20,462 nucleotides of DNA from GCA-2732805 sp964516605. GTDB taxonomy: Bacteria; Pseudomonadota; Gammaproteobacteria; Coxiellales; Coxiellaceae. Positions 15,101 through 20,462 of this stretch are shown here, piece by piece. The stretch's first letter is position 1. Each line of letters opens with the position of its first letter. The DNA lies in NCBI GenBank assembly GCA_964516605.1, contig CAZFAA010000027.1:1-20462 (forward strand), written 5' to 3'. Both the position numbers and the translations under genes were made by a program. The notes under the pieces are model-generated. The model did not search any database and was not told the DNA's origin. It saw only the letters and a list, made by a program, of their open reading frames with translations.

Positions 15101-18100
15101 TTATGGTTTATTTCTCCGTTGTATGCCTATTGGCTCAGTCGGCGCTTGCAACGTCAGGAGCCAAAAGTAAGTGCTACACAGCGACGCTTTTTACACGCTA
15201 TGGCACGTAAAACATGGGGGTTTTTTGAAACATTTATCAGTGCAGAAAATAATTGGCTGCCTCCTGATAATTTTCAAGAAATACCCGTTGAAGTGTTGGC
15301 TCACCGTACTTCGCCAACCAATATTGGCTTATCTTTGCTGAGTAATTTAACGGCTTATGACTTTGGTTACATCAATACTTATCAACTCCTACTGCGTACT
15401 CAACACGCATTACAGGCAATAAAAAAACTCGAACGTTATCGTGGGCATTTATATAATTGGTACAATACTCAGACATTGGAGCCTTTATCTCCACGCTATG
15501 TGTCAACAGTGGATAGTGGTAATTTTGTAGGTCATCTTTTAACCTTGCGTCAAGGATTGTTAGCAATACAGGATGAGCCATTATTAAGTTTCCGTTATGT
15601 GAATGGATTAGAAGATACTTTTGATCTCTTAAAAGTCGGTTTTGAGAAGCCTTGGCCTTTATCGCTAACACAGTTTGAAAAATTATTGAATGCAGCAAAA
15701 AATTCTTTTGCTACCTGGTCTGATGCATTAGTTCTGTCACATAAATTATGTGGTGCTGCAGAGCAGATTGTAGCTTTAGCATCTGAAGGCACTGTATTGC
15801 TTGAGGATACAGTAGATTGGTCGCATAAATTATTGGCACAATGCGGCGCATTGCGTGATGAAATGCGTTTGTTTTCAGTAATACCTAAATTATCAAAAAC
15901 AGCTACATTGCGCGATGTGGCCTTGTTGGCCTCCAGTGAGCTGATTGCAACAGAACAACACTATGCTTGTCATGAAGCCAGAAGACGCATTGAATTAATT
16001 GATGTATTAATTTCTCATATAGTGTTGCTATCGAAAATGGATATGAGTTTTTTATATGATAGAGCAAATCATTTAATGAGAATTGGTTTTAATGTCGATG
16101 AGCAGCGTTGTGATAGCAGTTATTATGATTTGTTGTGTTCTGAAGCACGTCTTGGTGTGTTTGTAGCAATTGCACAGGGGCAGATCGTCCAAGAAAGTTG
16201 GTTTGCCTTAGGGCGGTTACTGGTGTCGGCTGGAAATGAGCCTGTGTTGATTTCATGGAGTGGCTCCATGTTCGAGTATTTAATGCCTTTGCTCGTCATG
16301 CCAACGTATTCCGATACACTCTTAGACCAAACCTATCATGCTGTGGTTCGTAAACAAGTCACGTATGGTAAACAGCAGGGTGTGCCTTGGGGTATTTCTG
16401 AATCCGGGTACAATCGATTGGATGTTCAGTTTAATTATTTATATCGTGCATTTGGTGTGCCAGGTATTGGCTTGCAACGCGGTTTGGACAATGATTTAGT
16501 GATTGCACCCTATGCCAGTGTCATGGCGCTTATGGTGGATCCTGAAGCGGCATGTTTAAATCTACAAAAATTACATGCAGAAAATGTAGTGGGTAAATTT
16601 GGTTTTTATGAAGCAATTGATTTTACTAAAACACGTTTACCACCAGATAGTCAACGCGTCTTGGTGCGTTCTTTTATGGCGCATCATCAAGGTATGAGCC
16701 TTCTATCATTTTCATATTTTTTACATAACCAACCTATGCAGCGACGCTTTACAGCTGATCCCTTATTTCAAGCGACATTATTGTTATTGCAAGAGCGCGT
16801 TCCAAAACCGACAACGTCTTACTTACGAATTCCTAATACATCCCCCGTGCATACTAAACAAAGCCAACAAGAGGTATTAATGCGTACATTTAATAGCCCC
16901 AATACACGTACACCGCAAGTGCAACTGTTGTCTAATGGTTGTTATCATTTAGTGTTAACTCAATCTGGTGGCAGTTACAGTCGCTGGAAAGATATGGCAT
17001 TAACACGTTGGCGTGAGGACAGTACCTGTGATGATTGGGGCTTGTTTAGTTATGTGTGCGATGTAGAGACGGGCCAATTTTGTTCTACTACATACCACCC
17101 TAAATTGGGTAATGTGAAAAATTTTAAGGTACTTTTTTCAGAAACACAGGCTGAATTTAAGCGTCAAGAGTTGTATTTAGATTTGCATACGGAAATTGTT
17201 GTATCACCTGAGGACGATATTGAGTTACGACGTTTGCATATACACAATCATTCGCGCATGCGCCGCACACTTGAATTTACAAGCTATGCTGAAGTGGTAT
17301 TAGCGCCACAAAATTCAGATTTATCTCAGCCTGCATTTAGTAATTTGTTTGTTGAAACCGAATTACTGGAAGAATACCACGCTATTTTAGCGACACGTCG
17401 TCCGCAGGATGAGCATCAGGGTGCGCCGTGGTTGTGCCACGTATTAAACAGTCATGGCGAGCAGGATGGTATTTTTTCATTTGAAACAGACCGAGCCCGT
17501 TTTCTGGGTCGTGATGGTGGGGCTGCAGCACCATTGGCGATGATGACTCCTGGTGCGTTATCCAACACACAAGGTGCGGTGCTGGATCCAATTATAGCCA
17601 TCCGTTGCCGTATTGTGGTTGAGCCTCATTCACAGATTACCTTGGACTTATTAACTGGTGTTGCCGCTACGCGTGCTGAATGTGTAGCACTGGTAAAAAA
17701 ATACCAAGTCCAGCATTTGGCTAACCGTATTTTTGGATTGGCGTGGACGCACGGTCAGGTATTATTGCATCAGCTCAATATTTCTGCTGATAAAGCTCAG
17801 CTGTACCAGCGTTTAGCTAGCGCTATTGTTTATGCCAGTAACTCACGTCGTGCACCACAATCGATTTTAATGAGCAATCGTCAGGGGCAGTCTGGTTTAT
17901 GGAAATATTCTATTTCAGGTGATTTGCCTATTATACTCGTGCAAATTGAAGAAGCGAGCAATATTGAATTGATCAAGCAGTTGATTCAAGCGCAAGGTTA
18001 TTGGCGTCAAAAAGGCTTATTAGTCGATGTCATGGTGATTAATAAGGAACATGTTGGTTATAGGCAGCTTTTACAAGATCAGATTATGGGGTTACTCACC

Positions 18101-20462
18101 GGTGTTGTGAATAAAGATCATGGTGGCTCTATTGTGGTGCGCACTGCAGATCAAGTTCCAGTTGAAGATTTGGTTTTATTGCAATCGGTTGCACGCGTTA
18201 TGTTATCTGATCAATACGGCACGCTAAAAGAACAATTAGCATACCGTCTTATTCATTTAAAATTACCTCCTTTGTTACACGTCAATAAATTTAAACGCCG
18301 TACTGTGACGCATAAGCTCGCCACGTTGTCTGCTGAAAAAACAGCATTGCAGCCTGAATCCCTACAATTTTTTAATGGATTGGGTGGGTTTACTCAAGCG
18401 GGTGATGAGTACCTTATTCGTTTAACAGAAGGTGCGCACACCCCCGCACCGTGGGTTAACATATTAGCGAACCCTAACTTTGGTACCTTGGTTTCTGAAA
18501 GTGGTCAAGGTTATACCTGGTCTGAAAATTCACATGAATTTCGTTTAACACCTTGGGATAATGATCCGATTCGTGATTCTGGTGGTGAAGCCATATACAT
18601 ACGCGATGATGCAACCGGTTTGATTTGGTCGCCGACTGCATTACCGTGTCGTGGATCGGGCGACTATTGCATACGCCATGGTTTTGGTTACAGTGTTTTC
18701 GAGCACAGCGAGGCCGGTATTCATTCAGAATTGTCGGTGTTTGTTGCAAAAGAAGCCTCTGTTAAATACTCTCTTCTCACACTGCGTAATGATTCAAAGC
18801 AGCGTCGCAGGATGACTGTCATGGGTTATGTAACGTGGGTATTAGGTGATTTGCGTACTAAAAACAGTTTTCATGTGATGACACAATTAATGAAGCACGG
18901 TGGTGTGCTGGCGCAAAATCATTATAATACTGATTTCAGTGGCCGCGCTGCATTTTTCGATGTGGTAACACCGGCATCTGAATCAATGTTACGTAGTGTA
19001 ACAGGTAATCGCACTGAATTTTTAGGACGTAATGGCACCGAGCGTGATCCGGCTGCATTAAAACGTCAATATTTATCTGGATGTGTTGGTGCTGGTTTTG
19101 ATCCATGTGCTGCGTTGGCACTGTCATTTGATTTGGAGGTGGGTGAGTCACGTGACATTCTATTTACGTTGGGTGCTGCACAGACATCAGAGCAGGCACA
19201 GGAATTAGCGGAACGTTATCGCGGATTGGATGCGGCGCATGCCGAATTAACAGTTGTACGCGATTATTGGAAAAAAACCCTGACTACCGTGCAAATCAAA
19301 ACGCCTGATCCGGCATTGGATTTAATGGCCAATGGTTGGTTGGTGTATCAAGTACTATCCAGTCGTTTGTGGGGTCGCACTGGTTATTATCAATCATCGG
19401 GTGCATTTGGTTTTCGTGATCAATTACAAGATGTCATGGCATTGGCTTATGCTGAACCCGCGTTATTGCGCGCGCAAATTCTCTTAGCCGCAGCGCATCA
19501 ATTTGCAGAAGGCGACGTGTTGCATTGGTGGCATCCTCCGCAGGGTCGTGGTGTGCGCACACGTTGCTCGGATGATTATTTATGGTTGCCATTTGTATTG
19601 TGCCATTACATCGAACGTACAGGCGATATGGCGGTACTGAATGAGATGATTCCGTTTTTAGAAGGACGACCACTAAAACCTGAAGAAGAATCCTACTATG
19701 ATTTGCCAACCGTTGGTAAAGAAGCGGTGAGTGTGTATCAGCATGCTGTGCGTTCTGTTGAGCATGGGTTACGTTTTGGTGAGCACGGTTTGCCTTTAAT
19801 GGGTTCAGGTGACTGGAATGATGGTATGAATCTGGTGGGTATCGAAGGACGTGGCGAAAGTGTGTGGCTTGCGTTTTTCTTATATACGATATTAAAACGT
19901 TTTGCGCCGCTGTGTGTGCAATATGGTGATGCAGAATTTGCCGCACGCTGTGATGCAGAGCGTTTGACATTGCAGAAACATATTGAAGCGCATGCATGGG
20001 ATGGAAAGTGGTATCGACGCGCTTATTTTGACGATGGCACACCACTGGGATCAGATAGTAATAGTGAGTGTCGTATTGATTCCTTAGCACAGAGTTGGTC
20101 GGTATTATCGGGTGCCGCCGATGCTACACGTGCACAAGAAGCCATGCAGTCATTGCAGCAGCAATTGGTGGATGAATCCGGTCGGCTGGTTAAATTATTG
20201 GATCCACCTTTTGTGAATTTCCAACCTAACCCTGGTTACATTCAAGGTTATGTCGCTGGAATTCGTGAAAATGGTGGTCAATACACGCATGCAGCGATGT
20301 GGGCAATTATGGCGTTTGCAGAACTTGGTGAAACACAAATGGCGTGGCATCTGGTGGATCTGATCAATCCGATTCACCATGGGCGTACTCCTGAAGAAGT
20401 GATGCGCTATAAATTAGAGCCGTATGTCTTAGCAGGTGATGTTTACAGTGTTGTGCCACACA
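12137..20462 (+). CDS. ndvB: Cyclic beta-1,2-glucan synthase (NdvB/Cgs type), C-terminus cut by window edge
   Basis: At least 2775 codons are open from the ATG at 12137 (AGGGAAG at 12119-12125) to the edge. Residues about 90-190 are the conserved N-terminal region (DNFYLIQEQIFAIRRYLP). Membrane segments at about 424-475 and 835-1000 flank a GT84 domain with DxD at D640/D642 (TLDSDTQLPR), D754/E757 (SHDLLEG) and the R-x-x-R-W motif at 785-789. A glucoamylase-like region follows (NWLPPDNFQE near 1040; WGISESGYN and GIGLQRGLDNDLVIAPYA near 1418-1460; AHHQGMSLL near 1515). GH94 beta and catalytic parts come last, with RTRCSDDYLWLP around D2479/D2480, GSGDWNDGMN (2556-2565) and EPYVLAGDVYSVVPH at the edge. 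Family enzymes initiate, elongate, trim and cyclise glucan from UDP-glucose at the inner membrane. Family members are about 2800-2900 residues, so roughly 50-120 residues are missing. The upstream pgm would supply precursor. Confidence 0.95.
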   Translation, partial: MDKNKIKKNLERWFHLKNKATPFLFNRVAEPAMLFCTDDMEQYAIKLAVSHKITQKTVATMLLNRLAQSETILVKCCTHLAAQNSGDDFSPAREWLLDNFYLIQEQIFAIRRYLPKGYGRELPQLVGKIPGYPRVYDIAREIIVHCDGRWDLENLSSFISAYQTVTQLTLAELWAIPIMLGVALIENLSSASQCVVADKNDRNLASQWVDRMIHVAVSEPKKLVMIIADMARSNPPLTSAFVAEFTRRLQSAALALPLSWMEQHLQEAGLTVEQLVQEENKCQAAHHVTVSNNIASLRRLGEVDWRDFVEAMSIVEHILCQDPAATYQKMDFSTRDTYRHVIERLSRAGKCAEQEVADCAIQLAQLKKANMSSEDQTNPDFLRYYHVGFYLIDEGLAQLKKALNIKYPLWKIVRRFMYRHALCSYLGSIALITAALTYVLLYEAINVGFNTIGLIIFGILLIISSSQLALAVVNLIVTGLVKPHILPRMDFKAGIPESYSTLVVVPTIVSSAEAIDTLVEALEIRFLGNRDPHLYFMLLTDFSDALSEHRPEDILLLTILQKRIVDLNTRYAEKNKDIFFLCHRPRQWNAQEGVWMGWERKRGKLTNLNQLLRGGHTEYFSLIIGDIHHLSKIKYVITLDSDTQLPRESARKFISTMAHPLNWPRYDVKRQCIVEGYAILQPRVAEALPEGGQTRYVRLCGNEFGIDPYTRTVSDVYQDLFQEGSYIGKGIYDVDAFHKVLNDRFPDNHILSHDLLEGCYLRSGFLSDVPLYEKSPGNYLADSKRRIRWIRGDWQIMGWLLPRVLNAQNKRVPNPLSVLSKFKIFDNLRRSVVPIALVLAFIISWFFLSPTYFWIGIVLGIVVLPTLIRNSLELLRKPQDMSLRQHITYVMSMGYRSVGQLLLYIACLPFEAWSSLNAILRTLWRLLFSKRHLLEWVPYDQVDRSLRDTPLSWIVSMCSAPFLVCAVLAALLVAHKITILFCIAPLLILWFISPLYAYWLSRRLQRQEPKVSATQRRFLHAMARKTWGFFETFISAENNWLPPDNFQEIPVEVLAHRTSPTNIGLSLLSNLTAYDFGYINTYQLLLRTQHALQAIKKLERYRGHLYNWYNTQTLEPLSPRYVSTVDSGNFVGHLLTLRQGLLAIQDEPLLSFRYVNGLEDTFDLLKVGFEKPWPLSLTQFEKLLNAAKNSFATWSDALVLSHKLCGAAEQIVALASEGTVLLEDTVDWSHKLLAQCGALRDEMRLFSVIPKLSKTATLRDVALLASSELIATEQHYACHEARRRIELIDVLISHIVLLSKMDMSFLYDRANHLMRIGFNVDEQRCDSSYYDLLCSEARLGVFVAIAQGQIVQESWFALGRLLVSAGNEPVLISWSGSMFEYLMPLLVMPTYSDTLLDQTYHAVVRKQVTYGKQQGVPWGISESGYNRLDVQFNYLYRAFGVPGIGLQRGLDNDLVIAPYASVMALMVDPEAACLNLQKLHAENVVGKFGFYEAIDFTKTRLPPDSQRVLVRSFMAHHQGMSLLSFSYFLHNQPMQRRFTADPLFQATLLLLQERVPKPTTSYLRIPNTSPVHTKQSQQEVLMRTFNSPNTRTPQVQLLSNGCYHLVLTQSGGSYSRWKDMALTRWREDSTCDDWGLFSYVCDVETGQFCSTTYHPKLGNVKNFKVLFSETQAEFKRQELYLDLHTEIVVSPEDDIELRRLHIHNHSRMRRTLEFTSYAEVVLAPQNSDLSQPAFSNLFVETELLEEYHAILATRRPQDEHQGAPWLCHVLNSHGEQDGIFSFETDRARFLGRDGGAAAPLAMMTPGALSNTQGAVLDPIIAIRCRIVVEPHSQITLDLLTGVAATRAECVALVKKYQVQHLANRIFGLAWTHGQVLLHQLNISADKAQLYQRLASAIVYASNSRRAPQSILMSNRQGQSGLWKYSISGDLPIILVQIEEASNIELIKQLIQAQGYWRQKGLLVDVMVINKEHVGYRQLLQDQIMGLLTGVVNKDHGGSIVVRTADQVPVEDLVLLQSVARVMLSDQYGTLKEQLAYRLIHLKLPPLLHVNKFKRRTVTHKLATLSAEKTALQPESLQFFNGLGGFTQAGDEYLIRLTEGAHTPAPWVNILANPNFGTLVSESGQGYTWSENSHEFRLTPWDNDPIRDSGGEAIYIRDDATGLIWSPTALPCRGSGDYCIRHGFGYSVFEHSEAGIHSELSVFVAKEASVKYSLLTLRNDSKQRRRMTVMGYVTWVLGDLRTKNSFHVMTQLMKHGGVLAQNHYNTDFSGRAAFFDVVTPASESMLRSVTGNRTEFLGRNGTERDPAALKRQYLSGCVGAGFDPCAALALSFDLEVGESRDILFTLGAAQTSEQAQELAERYRGLDAAHAELTVVRDYWKKTLTTVQIKTPDPALDLMANGWLVYQVLSSRLWGRTGYYQSSGAFGFRDQLQDVMALAYAEPALLRAQILLAAAHQFAEGDVLHWWHPPQGRGVRTRCSDDYLWLPFVLCHYIERTGDMAVLNEMIPFLEGRPLKPEEESYYDLPTVGKEAVSVYQHAVRSVEHGLRFGEHGLPLMGSGDWNDGMNLVGIEGRGESVWLAFFLYTILKRFAPLCVQYGDAEFAARCDAERLTLQKHIEAHAWDGKWYRRAYFDDGTPLGSDSNSECRIDSLAQSWSVLSGAADATRAQEAMQSLQQQLVDESGRLVKLLDPPFVNFQPNPGYIQGYVAGIRENGGQYTHAAMWAIMAFAELGETQMAWHLVDLINPIHHGRTPEEVMRYKLEPYVLAGDVYSVVPH

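Noticed and set aside
19434..20090. 218-residue minus-strand reading frame opposite the glucan synthase
   Set aside because: It is the antisense shadow of a long conserved GH94 region. Its translation is His/Gln/Asn-rich and without domain character, while the plus-strand frame carries catalytic motifs.
12137..20462. Possible frameshift or pseudogene in the giant synthase, given its size
   Set aside because: I read the same frame at many points from 12137 to 20461 and found conserved family motifs in each, in the right order, with no stop seen.
1..20462. CRISPR array, tRNA or rRNA genes, insertion sequence or phage genes
   Set aside because: No regularly spaced identical repeats, no tRNA-like T-arm motifs in a cloverleaf context, and no transposase, integrase or phage protein among the readable frames.

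Overview
The window looks like chromosomal DNA of a gammaproteobacterium, most plausibly a host- or amoeba-associated lineage of the Legionellales/Coxiellaceae kind. The housekeeping genes (glmM, guaB, guaA, pgm, and a LysP permease whose length and motifs match the enterobacterial protein) are of gammaproteobacterial type. The accessory genes are of kinds known from intracellular bacteria: a eukaryotic-type sterol reductase, a small Ser/Thr-kinase-like protein, a small secreted Cys-rich protein and a large unrecognised helical protein. The taxonomic placement is inference from gene content; no rRNA or other marker is present.

Layout. 1-246 is the 3' end of glmM. 305-433 is a lysine riboswitch leader, preceded by a promoter and followed by a hairpin that covers the ribosome binding site of lysP (489-1958). 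A kinase-fold gene (1974-2693, minus) converges on lysP. A 314-base intergenic region with a spaced inverted repeat separates it from a divergently transcribed DHCR7/ERG4/ERG24-family sterol reductase (3008-4372). A small exported protein gene (4403-4837, minus) converges on the reductase. Then come guaB (4986-6458) and guaA (6512-8059), the two steps from IMP to GMP. A gene for a 602-residue protein of unknown function (8328-10136) follows. It is visibly more A+T-rich and uses AGA/AGG/CGA for arginine, unlike its neighbours, so it looks like an accessory insertion between guaA and pgm. After a 275-base noncoding stretch rich in inverted repeats comes pgm (10412-12067). Last is a very large open reading frame (12137 to the window edge, at least 2775 codons) for a cyclic beta-1,2-glucan synthase (NdvB/Cgs type, GT84 plus GH94), cut off near its C-terminus.

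How the genes fit together. Pgm interconverts glucose-6-P and glucose-1-P, the precursor of UDP-glucose, which is the donor used by the glucan synthase 69 bases downstream, so pgm and the synthase form a coherent pair for periplasmic glucan production. guaB-guaA is a standard purine pair. lysP is a lysine importer controlled by lysine. The sterol reductase has no visible pathway partners, so it probably acts on host-derived sterol or on sterol precursors made elsewhere. Cyclic glucan (known in Brucella to act on cholesterol-rich host membranes) and a sterol-modifying enzyme lying within 10 kb of each other make a suggestive host-interaction theme, but nothing in the sequence proves a functional link.
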